Assembly: GCA_003644825.1 (NCBI GenBank)
Contig: QNDJ01000127.1
Location: 1-5,946 of the forward strand
DNA from: B21-G16 sp003644825 [NCBI: Candidatus Zhuqueibacterota bacterium]
GTDB lineage: Bacteria; SM23-31; B21-G16
Direction of reading: 5' to 3'
Length of the DNA: 5,946 bases
In this document: positions 1 to 5,946 of the stretch, in pieces
How the letters are laid out: every line of letters begins with the position of its first letter
How positions within the stretch are numbered: position 1 is the first letter of the stretch
Notes under the pieces: generated by a model
Databases searched by the model: none
What the model was told of the DNA's origin: nothing
Seen by the model: the letters and a program-made list of their open reading frames with translations, nothing else
Program-made: the position numbers and the translations under genes

Positions 1-62
1 CATTATCAAAAAAAAATTATTAATTTAAAGCTGAAAGATATTATGTTTTAAGTTTTAGAAAC

Positions 63-66
63 GAGG
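63..66 (+). promoter_or_regulatory. Ribosome binding site of clpC
   Basis: GAGG sits five bases before the ATG at 72 and supports that start. The protein beginning there opens directly with the first Clp N-domain repeat, as expected for ClpC. The rest of the 71-base leader is AT-rich, with an A tract at 8-16. I see no CIRCE element and no CtsR-type heptad repeat, though most of the promoter region may lie outside the window. Confidence 0.6.
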
Positions 67-71
67 TTAAA

Positions 72-2525
72 ATGAAGAACAACTTTTCACACCGTGTTCA
101 AATGGTGATACAATATTCGAGGGAGGAAGCTTTAAGGCTTGGTCACGATTATATAGGTTCAGAACATCTATTACTCGGGCTTATAAGAGAAGGAGAAGGA
201 ATTGCTATTGAAATACTGAAAAATCTTGGTTGTGACCTTGATGAAATAAAAAAATCCATCGAAGACGCTACAAAGACCAGCGGTGGAACCATGACAATCG
301 GAAATCTCCCTTTAACAAAAAGAGCAGAAAAAATATTGAAAATGACATATATAGAAGCAAAAAATTTGAAATCCGATGTTATCGGAACAGAGCATCTTTT
401 GTTATCAATTACAAAAGAAAAGGAAGGAATGGCTGCTCAGATACTTCTTAGTTACGATGTAGATTATGACGCAGTAAGAAGGGAGCTTGATAATTTAATC
501 AGAAGCTCCGAATTCGATAAAGAGGAAAAAGCAAAGAAGTCAAAAACACCTGCACTTGACCATTTCGGAAGGGATTTAACTCAGTTAGCCCGGGAAGACA
601 AACTGGACCCGATTATTGGAAGAAATGAGGAAATTGAAAGAGTTGCTCAGATATTAAGCCGAAGAAAAAAGAATAACCCCGTGTTAATAGGTGAACCAGG
701 CGTTGGAAAAACCGCAATAGCTGAAGGTCTGGCATTGAGAATCGTACAGAAAAAAGTGCCCAGAACACTCCATAATAAAAGAGTAGTTACCCTTGATTTA
801 GGTGCTCTTGTCGCAGGAACAAAATATAGAGGACAGTTCGAAGAAAGAATGAAAGCTGTAATGAATGAGCTCGAAAAAAGCGGCAATATTATTTTATTCA
901 TAGATGAACTACACACTATAGTAGGTGCAGGAGGTGCTTCAGGCTCTCTCGATGCATCCAATATGTTCAAACCTGCTCTTGCAAGGGGCGAACTGCAATG
1001 CATAGGGGTAACCACATACGACGAATACCGGCAATATATTGAAAAAGATGGTGCCCTCGAAAGAAGATTCCAGAAAATTATTGTAGACCCTCCCTCTGTT
1101 GAAGAAACTCTTGAAATACTAAAAGGACTGAGAAGTAAGTATGAAGAACATCATAAAGTACGATACACAGATGAAGCAATTGAAGCCGCTGTGTATCTAA
1201 GCGATAGATACATTACCGATAAATTCCTGCCCGACAAAGCAATTGATGTTATGGACGAAACAGGCTCCAGGGTTCATCTTGCTCATTTCATTGTTCCTGA
1301 AGATATTCTGGAAATTGAAAAAGAAATTGAAGAACTAAATAAGAAAAAAGAAAATGCTGTAAAATCTCAGGAATTTGAATTAGCAGCAGACCTGAGAGAC
1401 CAGGAAAGAAAAAAGAAGGAAATCCTCAGAAGAAAAAGAGAAGAATGGGAAAAAAATGAGGAAACTAATTTCACAACTGTAACCGAAAAAGATATTGCAG
1501 AAGTTGTTTCGATGATGACAGGTATCCCTGTTACAAGAGTGGCTCAATCGGAATCAGAAAAACTATTAAATATGGAAAAATCATTAAAAGAGTATGTTAT
1601 AGGGCAGGATGAAGCAATCGAAACTCTTAGTAGAGCAATCCAGAGAACCAGAGCTGGATTAAAAGACCCGAATAGACCTATTGGCTCATTTATATTTTTA
1701 GGACCATCCGGTGTGGGAAAAACGCATCTTGCCAAAGTTCTTGCAACATATCTGTTTGAAGACGAAAATGCTCTGATAAGAATTGATATGTCAGAGTATA
1801 TGGAAAAGTTCACGAGTTCCAGATTAACAGGTGCTCCTCCGGGTTATATTGGTTATGAAGAGGGCGGGCAACTAACTGAAAAAGTGAGAAGAAAACCTTA
1901 TTCTGTAGTCCTTCTTGATGAAATTGAAAAAGCACATCCTGATGTTTTCAACATTTTATTGCAGGTTCTTGATGAGGGAAGATTAACAGATAGCCTCGGA
2001 AGAAGAGTCGATTTTAAGAATACAATCCTTATAATGACCTCCAACATTGGAGCAAGAGAAATAAGAAAAAATATTACCTTTGGGTTTTCCAGTGAAAGTT
2101 CGGAAAACTCTTACCAGGATATGAAGAAAAAAATTATGGAAAACCTGAAACGGGTATTTAACCCTGAATTTCTGAACAGAATCGACGATACAATAGTTTT
2201 CAGGCCATTAACAAAACCGGATATGATTAAAATTGTTGACCTTGTTATGAAAGAAGTTGTTGATAAAGTAGCCGACAGAAAAATCAGTATAGAGCTTACT
2301 CAGGGTGCAAAAGAGTTTATTGCAGAAAAAGGATTTGACCCTGTATTTGGTGCACGTCCACTTAAAAGAGCCATCCAGAAATATATTGAAGATCCAATAG
2401 CTGAAGAAATCTTAAAATCAAAGTTCAGCAATGGATCAAAAATAAAGGTAAGATTAAGGGGAAAATCCCTTTATTTTACCGATGGAAAAGATGAAAAAAT
2501 CAGTCTGAAAGACAGTTCTAATTAA
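72..2525 (+). CDS. clpC: ClpC-type AAA+ ATP-dependent unfoldase (Clp protease ATPase subunit)
   Basis: A HSP100 ring ATPase that unfolds proteins and, by family knowledge, threads them into the ClpP peptidase in the cytoplasm. The 817 residues match the usual ClpC length. Two Clp N-domain repeats occupy about 5-55 and 81-132, each with a [ST]EHLLL motif. E31 and E107 sit where Bacillus subtilis ClpC binds phosphoarginine. ATPase domain 1 has Walker A GEPGVGKT (207-214), Walker B ending D278-E279, pore tyrosine Y252 and arginine fingers R331/R332. The short middle domain carries a UVR motif (about 425-447), including F435, equivalent to the Phe that holds Staphylococcus aureus ClpC in its resting state. 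ATPase domain 2 has GPSGVGKT (544-551), D616-E617, pore Y592 and sensor-2 GARPLKR (760-766). FGF at 670-672 fits the ClpP-docking loop. The UVR motif and the middle domain's short length separate it from ClpB and ClpA. No clpP or McsA/McsB-type partner is in the window. All key residues are present and I see no damage. Confidence 0.97.
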   Translation: MKNNFSHRVQMVIQYSREEALRLGHDYIGSEHLLLGLIREGEGIAIEILKNLGCDLDEIKKSIEDATKTSGGTMTIGNLPLTKRAEKILKMTYIEAKNLKSDVIGTEHLLLSITKEKEGMAAQILLSYDVDYDAVRRELDNLIRSSEFDKEEKAKKSKTPALDHFGRDLTQLAREDKLDPIIGRNEEIERVAQILSRRKKNNPVLIGEPGVGKTAIAEGLALRIVQKKVPRTLHNKRVVTLDLGALVAGTKYRGQFEERMKAVMNELEKSGNIILFIDELHTIVGAGGASGSLDASNMFKPALARGELQCIGVTTYDEYRQYIEKDGALERRFQKIIVDPPSVEETLEILKGLRSKYEEHHKVRYTDEAIEAAVYLSDRYITDKFLPDKAIDVMDETGSRVHLAHFIVPEDILEIEKEIEELNKKKENAVKSQEFELAADLRDQERKKKEILRRKREEWEKNEETNFTTVTEKDIAEVVSMMTGIPVTRVAQSESEKLLNMEKSLKEYVIGQDEAIETLSRAIQRTRAGLKDPNRPIGSFIFLGPSGVGKTHLAKVLATYLFEDENALIRIDMSEYMEKFTSSRLTGAPPGYIGYEEGGQLTEKVRRKPYSVVLLDEIEKAHPDVFNILLQVLDEGRLTDSLGRRVDFKNTILIMTSNIGAREIRKNITFGFSSESSENSYQDMKKKIMENLKRVFNPEFLNRIDDTIVFRPLTKPDMIKIVDLVMKEVVDKVADRKISIELTQGAKEFIAEKGFDPVFGARPLKRAIQKYIEDPIAEEILKSKFSNGSKIKVRLRGKSLYFTDGKDEKISLKDSSN

Positions 2526-2540
2526 ACTATTTCACAAACT

Positions 2541-2569
2541 AAGGCTGTTATTAAATTGACAGCTTTTTT
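2541..2569 (+). terminator. Intrinsic terminator after clpC
   Basis: The left arm at 2541-2550 (AAGGCTGTTA) pairs with the right arm from 2557 (TGACAGC, running on into TT). The inner stem is seven pairs including one G-T wobble, the outer pairs are weaker, and the loop is six bases. Six T residues (2564-2569) follow directly. It lies 15 bases after the clpC stop and should end that transcript, which suggests the next gene has its own promoter. Confidence 0.82.
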
Positions 2570-2646
2570 ACTTCTGCTTTTTCTTTATGTAAAATTACAA
2601 ATAGCATTAAATTATTTTAATTAATAGTAATCCATAGAACAGCCTT
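2541..2646. repeat. 9-bp inverted repeat pair in the clpC downstream gap
   Basis: AAGGCTGTT at 2541-2549, the 5' arm of the terminator, recurs as its exact reverse complement AACAGCCTT at 2638-2646, about 88 bases later. The rest of this 166-base gap is AT-rich, with no ORF or RNA gene that I can see. The pair could fold in a read-through transcript, but chance is a fair explanation in a short gap. Confidence 0.4.
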
Positions 2647-2670
2647 TCAAGCTTTAATGATATTTATAAA

Positions 2671-2684
2671 TCTTTCCTGAAAGA
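2671..2684. repeat. Short palindrome over the ribosome-binding region of the repeat-protein gene
   Basis: TCTTTC and GAAAGA are perfect inverted arms separated by CT. The right arm covers GAAAGAG (2679-2685), the only purine-rich ribosome-binding candidate for the ATG at 2692, six bases downstream of it. As RNA this gives a five-pair hairpin with a four-base loop, weak but able to mask the site. As DNA it could be a small operator. Function is inferred from position only. Confidence 0.35.
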
Positions 2685-2691
2685 GCCCATT

Positions 2692-4296
2692 ATGACTTCC
2701 ATTAAAAAAACCGATATTTTGAATCAAGTACGTGAAGAACTCTTAAAAGGAAACTTTGAGATCGCTGAAAAATTAAAAATCGAACATAAAATTTCTGATA
2801 AGAAATTTAACCACGAAGTAAATAATTCCTTTGCTGAGCTTACGAAAAAAGATAAGTTTTCTCTTGCTCTGGAGTTAGCAAGCAGGTATGAACTCCCATT
2901 AGATATGGTCAAAAAGGCTTCCATTCAGAAATTCTGGTCTTTCTATAAAAACAAAGACTATGATAAAGCAGCACTCTGGGGAAAAAAATATAACATTCCA
3001 GAGCAGAATGTTATTATGGCAGCAGAAAAAGCTTTTGGAATAGCTATCAAAAATCATGAAATTGAAAAAGCAATAAGATTGAAAGAAGACTTTGACATTA
3101 AACCTGAGTCAGTAAAGGTAATCTCCACTGAAGGTTTCAATGCAGTATTTGATAAAGGAGAGTATTTAAAAGCTGCATTAATTGGTCGAGAATTTAATAT
3201 CTCTTATAAAAGGACTGCTCTTGCTATAGTTTTAGGTTTTATAAAAATTTGTAATGATGGTGATATAAAAAATGCGGTTAAAGTTGAAAGGGAATTCAAC
3301 ATTATCAGTGATGATTTATTTCAGGAACTGAATGACGAAATGCAGGATAAAACCCTGAATGCCTTTATGGAAAATATAATTAATTACCTTTTAAACAGGA
3401 GTAAATTCCAGACAGTATTTGATATTGTCAATAAAATTGGATTATTCCGGCAGGCATATCGAACCAGAAAATTAGAAGATTTAAAAGGTAGAATTCTTGA
3501 TTCTATAATCATAATCCATAACAGGTGTTTAATAGATAAAAAATACTCAGAGGCATTGTTTTTAAAGGATAATTTTGACCTAACGGGCTCCGAGATTGAA
3601 TTCGAAAAGCTAAAACGTATAATTAATACAGCACAGCTTGTTTATTCTGAACTGGTAAAAAATGGTAATTTAAATACTGCTAAAACAATTAAAAATGAAT
3701 ATGGACTTTTTAGCGAAAATGTTATTGAAGGAAGTGATGAAGTAGCATTTGAAACAGGGAAAATCTTAATTTCAAAAGCTATTAATTCTGGAGACCTTTC
3801 GACTGCTACTGAAGCTATAAAGGAATTCAACATAGATGTAGCTCATATTAATAATATAATTGTAGATACAGTATTAAATATGATCAGAAAAAAAGAATAT
3901 GAAACAGCATCTAAAATCGTAAAAAAATTTAACCTCATTCGTAATAAAAAAATCGAAGAAGAAGCATCTAACGCTTTTGATGAAGCTTTTAGTAATGGGT
4001 TGTACGAACAGGCTATAACCATTGGATATTCATTTAAGGTTAACAAAGAGTTAACAAAGGAGGCAGCCCTGAACATCTGGCGACGATTGATGTCTCAAGG
4101 AGATTTTAATAGGGCGGCAGAAATTAAAAGAAAGTTCAAATTGAATAAAAAATCAACCCTTGAAATTGCAAATCAAATATACGAAGAACTGTTAAAAAAT
4201 AAAAAATCTGCTATTGCATCAGAAATCAGGAAAGAGTACAGCTTGAAAAAAAGTTTCTTTACAATTATACTGGAATTTTTAAGAAAGTTTTTTTAA
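2692..4296 (+). CDS. Uncharacterised alpha-solenoid protein with about 14 TPR/PPR-like 34-residue repeats
   Basis: I do not recognise this 534-residue protein as a named family. It has no signal peptide or clear membrane segment, so it is probably cytoplasmic. Almost all of it is one repeated helix pair, best anchored on a motif of aromatic-x-[IL] such as FNI, FDI, YNI or YEL. Anchors lie at residues 32, 66, 100, 134, 168, 202, about 249, 295, 337, 379, 413, 448, 482 and 516. An alanine sits exactly seven residues before 13 of the 14 anchors (Val in the seventh), and a bulky hydrophobic ten before nearly all. The 34-residue period and G-[DEN]-[YF]-x-x-A turn recall TPR helix B and PPR repeats, but helix A lacks the normal TPR Trp-Leu-Gly pattern. 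Such solenoids usually bind proteins, peptides or RNA; nothing shows which here. No catalytic motif is visible. The C terminus (about 520-534) is a hydrophobic, aromatic helix ending FF, perhaps a cap or contact site. Three hand-counted 60-base stretches gave 25-27% GC, lower than stretches of its neighbours. The peptidase gene follows 20 bp later. Confidence 0.85.
   Translation: MTSIKKTDILNQVREELLKGNFEIAEKLKIEHKISDKKFNHEVNNSFAELTKKDKFSLALELASRYELPLDMVKKASIQKFWSFYKNKDYDKAALWGKKYNIPEQNVIMAAEKAFGIAIKNHEIEKAIRLKEDFDIKPESVKVISTEGFNAVFDKGEYLKAALIGREFNISYKRTALAIVLGFIKICNDGDIKNAVKVEREFNIISDDLFQELNDEMQDKTLNAFMENIINYLLNRSKFQTVFDIVNKIGLFRQAYRTRKLEDLKGRILDSIIIIHNRCLIDKKYSEALFLKDNFDLTGSEIEFEKLKRIINTAQLVYSELVKNGNLNTAKTIKNEYGLFSENVIEGSDEVAFETGKILISKAINSGDLSTATEAIKEFNIDVAHINNIIVDTVLNMIRKKEYETASKIVKKFNLIRNKKIEEEASNAFDEAFSNGLYEQAITIGYSFKVNKELTKEAALNIWRRLMSQGDFNRAAEIKRKFKLNKKSTLEIANQIYEELLKNKKSAIASEIRKEYSLKKSFFTIILEFLRKFF
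2710..4251 (+). repeat. Protein-level tandem repeat array (about 14 units)
   Basis: This spans residues 7-520 of the solenoid protein. Spacing between anchor motifs is 34 for the first five intervals, then about 47, 46, 42 and 42, then 34, 35, 34 and 34. The units are diverged in nucleotide sequence, so the duplications look old and not recently expanded. Unit 7 is the weakest (anchor IGL at 249-251, Val in place of the conserved Ala), and unit 14 has Ser at the hydrophobic position. Confidence 0.8.
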
Positions 4297-4304
4297 TATT
4301 AACT

Positions 4305-4309
4305 AAAGG
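4305..4309 (+). promoter_or_regulatory. Ribosome binding site of the P1-family peptidase
   Basis: AAAGG lies seven bases before the ATG at 4317, inside the 20-base gap after the solenoid gene's stop. This supports the upstream start that includes the signal peptide. The short gap and the absence of a stable hairpin suggest co-transcription with the solenoid gene. Confidence 0.6.
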
Positions 4310-4316
4310 TAAAATT

Positions 4317-5516
4317 ATGAGCGGTAAATTTTTTTTCTCTGGTTTTTTTTATTTTTTTATTCTGGTGTTTTTTTATTCCGAAATAGCATTAACACAGGAG
4401 AGTAACAATAGGATGAGAGCAAGAGATTTAGGTGTGGAAGTGGGAATCTTAAAACCTGGAAAATATAATGCAATTACAGACGTTGAAGGCGTCAGGGTGG
4501 GAAGTGTTACACTGATTAAGGGTGACAATATAAGAACAGGAGTAACTGCAATTTTGCCTCACGGAGGAAACATATTTCAGGATAAAGTTCCTGCTGCCGT
4601 TTACGTAATAAATGCCTTTGGTAAATCTGTTGGTCTTCCCCAGATTGAAGAACTTGGCAATATAGAAACACCTATAATTCTCACAAACACATTAAATGTG
4701 CCCATTGTTGCCGATGCTTTAATTGAATACATCATAAATCTTCCTGGTAATGAGAATGTTGGGTCAGTTAATCCAGTTGTAGGTGAAACAAATGATGGAT
4801 ACCTCAATGACATCAGGGGAAGGCATATTAAAAAGGAGGATGTATTTGAAGCCATAAGAAAGGCCCATTCAGGACCGGTTGAAGAAGGTTCCGTTGGTGC
4901 TGGAACTGGGACATCTTGCCTCGGTTTTAAAGGTGGAATAGGAACTTCTTCAAGGGTGCTCCCGAAATCTATGGGTGGTTACACCGTCGGTGTTCTGGTA
5001 CAAACAAACTTCGGTGGTATTTTAAGGATTAACGGAGCTCCAGTTGGAAGAGAATTAAATCGATATGCTTATTCCAATAGATTGAATTATCAGCTTGATG
5101 GTTCCTGTATGATAATTATTGCTACAGATGCACCCCTTTCTCCAAGAAACCTGAAAAGACTCGCAAAAAGAAGTATGGAAGCTCTTGGAAGAGTCGGCTC
5201 CTTTTCATCGAATGGAAGTGGAGACTATGTAATAGCTTTTTCTACCAATCTTTCTGGAAGAGTACCTTACAGACACAAAGAAAGAACAAGAAATGTCGAA
5301 CTATTATATAACAATAATATTTCGCCTTTGTTTCTTGCCGTTGTTGAAGCTACAGAAGAAGCTATCTATAATTCTATGTTTATGGCAAAAACAATTATCG
5401 GTAAAAATGGACATAAAGTTGAAGCAATACCCCTTGAAAAAGTAAAGAAAATCTTAGAAAAATACAATGCATTAAAATGGAGTGAGAAATTACCCACATA
5501 TAAAGATAAATTCTGA
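4317..5516 (+). CDS. P1 family (S58, DmpA/BapA-like) aminopeptidase, exported
   Basis: This is an N-terminal-nucleophile aminopeptidase of the DmpA/BapA group. By family knowledge the precursor cuts itself into alpha and beta chains, and the new N-terminal Ser of the beta chain removes N-terminal residues (L-amino, D-amino or beta-amino acids, depending on the member). The 399 residues are a typical length plus a leader. Residues 1 to about 26 form a signal peptide: K4, a very Phe-rich core at 5-20, and a likely cut near ALT-Q (24-27), with no lipobox Cys. The family domain starts at RARDLGV (34-40), followed by NAITDVEGVRVG (51-62). G262-S263 in DGSC is the expected self-cleavage site, matching DmpA Gly249-Ser250. 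Counting from that Ser, N231 falls at DmpA Asn218 (oxyanion) and S301 at BapA Ser288. D303 falls where I recall Glu290 in BapA. Y162 in GETNDGY is a likely active-site Tyr. ATDAPL (269-274) and SNGSGD (298-303) are family hallmarks. Substrate cannot be read from sequence. The gene lies 20 bp after the solenoid gene, and the location of the product is probably periplasmic or extracellular. Confidence 0.93.
   Translation: MSGKFFFSGFFYFFILVFFYSEIALTQESNNRMRARDLGVEVGILKPGKYNAITDVEGVRVGSVTLIKGDNIRTGVTAILPHGGNIFQDKVPAAVYVINAFGKSVGLPQIEELGNIETPIILTNTLNVPIVADALIEYIINLPGNENVGSVNPVVGETNDGYLNDIRGRHIKKEDVFEAIRKAHSGPVEEGSVGAGTGTSCLGFKGGIGTSSRVLPKSMGGYTVGVLVQTNFGGILRINGAPVGRELNRYAYSNRLNYQLDGSCMIIIATDAPLSPRNLKRLAKRSMEALGRVGSFSSNGSGDYVIAFSTNLSGRVPYRHKERTRNVELLYNNNISPLFLAVVEATEEAIYNSMFMAKTIIGKNGHKVEAIPLEKVKKILEKYNALKWSEKLPTYKDKF
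4329..4374 (+). repeat. Cluster of four poly-T tracts in the signal-peptide codons
   Basis: T runs of 8 (4329-4336), 8 (4343-4350), 7 (4352-4358) and 7 (4368-4374) lie within 46 bases and encode the Phe-rich hydrophobic core of the leader. Phe can also be TTC, and Leu, Ile or Val would serve equally well in a signal peptide, so the homopolymers are not required by the protein. Such tracts are prone to replication or RNA-polymerase slippage. Whether that happens here is inference. Confidence 0.75.
4396..4415 (+). promoter_or_regulatory. Possible internal ribosome binding site and in-frame start (Met33)
   Basis: AGGAG at 4396-4400 (continuing AG to 4402) precedes an in-frame ATG at 4413-4415. 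This ATG encodes Met33, immediately before the conserved RARDLGV start of the P1-family domain. Initiation here would give a 367-residue enzyme without the signal peptide. The spacing from AGGAG is 12 bases, longer than ideal, so use may be weak or absent. Confidence 0.35.
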
Positions 5517-5527
5517 AATATATTTCA
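5514..5527. repeat. 14-bp perfect palindrome at the peptidase stop codon
   Basis: TGAAATA followed directly by TATTTCA is a perfect palindrome that begins with the TGA stop codon and sits in the 34-base gap between the convergent genes. As RNA it gives only a five-pair AT-rich hairpin without a following T tract, so I do not call it a terminator. Confidence 0.45.
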
Positions 5528-5550
5528 CTATACAAACAGGCTCGATAAAA

Positions 5551-5946
5551 TCACTCTTTAGCTCTAAGATACTCGATTTTCTGTATAACCGGTATCCGAT
5601 TAATAAGTAAAATCTCCATAGAAGGCATCACTGATAAGGATGGCATTGATGGATATTCTCTATTTTTTATGATTATCGTTTTGTCTTTAGAGAAATCTTC
5701 AGCTGATTGCATAAGTTCCGTCGATGTTAGTAATTGTTCCAGGTTAAAGAGATATTTTTGTGCCAATGAAAAGGTTTTTCTAAATGTTCCCCCTGTGAGG
5801 TCATAGATTGTTTTCATCCAGAAGAATCCTGTCATACTATTTTCATAGTTCCTTAATTTACTATAAATATAAAATCTTGTAAGCCTCTTATAATTCAAAT
5901 ATGGAAATATTTGATAAATTTTTCTTAAAAACACATAGTTAGATAA
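5551..5946 (-). CDS. Unrecognised protein, C-terminal part only (runs off the window)
   Basis: The minus-strand frame is open from the window edge to a TGA at 5551-5553, giving 131 residues without a stop in AT-rich DNA. No competing plus-strand frame of similar length is apparent. A GTG at 5932-5934 could be read as a start, but the frame stays open through the edge and no ribosome binding site can be seen. I therefore treat the gene as truncated at its 5' end. The N-terminal part visible is rich in Tyr, Phe, Lys and Arg, followed by a hydrophobic/aromatic stretch around GFFWMKTIYDLTGGTFRK. Next comes a mixed helical segment, and a tail with PSMPSLSVMPSMEILLINR that could form beta strands. 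No catalytic motif or known domain is recognisable. It converges on the peptidase gene with 34 bp between stops, so it belongs to a different transcript. Confidence 0.6.
   Translation of the reverse strand, partial: LSNYVFLRKIYQIFPYLNYKRLTRFYIYSKLRNYENSMTGFFWMKTIYDLTGGTFRKTFSLAQKYLFNLEQLLTSTELMQSAEDFSKDKTIIIKNREYPSMPSLSVMPSMEILLINRIPVIQKIEYLRAKE

Noticed and set aside
1-16. Possible divergent minus-strand start (ATG at 3-1)
   Set aside because: Only three bases of it would be in the window, with no ribosome binding site on that strand.
39-49. TATTAT / TATGTTTT as a possible -10 element for clpC
   Set aside because: The leader is so AT-rich that such matches are expected by chance, and no convincing partner -35 element is seen.
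647-1813. Minus-strand open frames of 122 and 89 codons inside clpC (647-1015 and 1544-1813)
   Set aside because: They lie antisense to conserved ATPase motifs and have low-complexity Ser/Pro/Phe-rich translations typical of the reverse of a real gene.
2556-2561. TTGACA resembling a -35 box for the solenoid gene
   Set aside because: It is part of the terminator stem, and no acceptable -10 box lies 16-18 bases downstream.
4254-4294. TTTCTT...AAGAAA followed by a T run at the end of the solenoid gene as a terminator
   Set aside because: The stem is six AT-rich pairs with a loop of about 20 bases, is inside the coding region, and would be too weak to end transcription before the closely spaced peptidase gene.
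2724-4855. Minus-strand open frames of 63-84 codons inside the solenoid and peptidase genes
   Set aside because: All are antisense to well-supported coding sequence and show no motif, ribosome binding site or independent evidence.
5517-5550. Bidirectional terminator between the convergent genes
   Set aside because: Only an AT-only palindrome is present, with no GC stem and no T tract on either strand.

Overview
The window is low-GC bacterial DNA. It holds three complete genes on the plus strand and the 3' part of a fourth on the minus strand. The first gene encodes a ClpC-type AAA+ unfoldase with a UVR-bearing middle domain. Two of the plus-strand genes have readable Shine-Dalgarno sequences (GAGG, AAAGG). 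The secreted enzyme has a signal peptide that fits a Gram-negative cell envelope. My best guess is a Bacteroidota/Chlorobiota/Ignavibacteriota-type bacterium; this is an inference from overall protein style, not from a marker gene.

Layout: bases 1-71 are an AT-rich leader. clpC (72-2525) follows and is closed by a convincing intrinsic terminator (2541-2569). After a 166-bp gap, containing small inverted repeats and nothing that looks coding, comes a 534-residue cytoplasmic protein of unknown family (2692-4296). It is built from about 14 copies of a helical-hairpin repeat with an almost exact 34-residue period. Only 20 bp later, so probably in the same transcript, is a P1/S58-family (DmpA/BapA-like) self-processing aminopeptidase with an F-rich signal peptide (4317-5516). 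A minus-strand ORF (5551 to the window edge) converges on it, is cut by the window and matches nothing I recognise.

Two of the genes concern proteolysis: an ATP-driven unfoldase that would feed ClpP in the cytoplasm, and an N-terminal-nucleophile aminopeptidase probably exported to the periplasm. The repeat protein lies between them and is the most novel item. Its second helix resembles the UVR motif in ClpC, and its central repeats carry extra residues. A functional link to either neighbour is a hypothesis only. The strong terminator separates it from clpC, whereas its tight spacing ties it to the peptidase.

A second notable signal is a cluster of four 7-8 base T tracts inside the peptidase signal-peptide codons. 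It is followed by an internal AGGAG and an in-frame ATG exactly where the conserved family domain begins. This could allow slippage or a second, cytoplasmic form. I saw no tRNA, rRNA, CRISPR array, insertion sequence or integration site.
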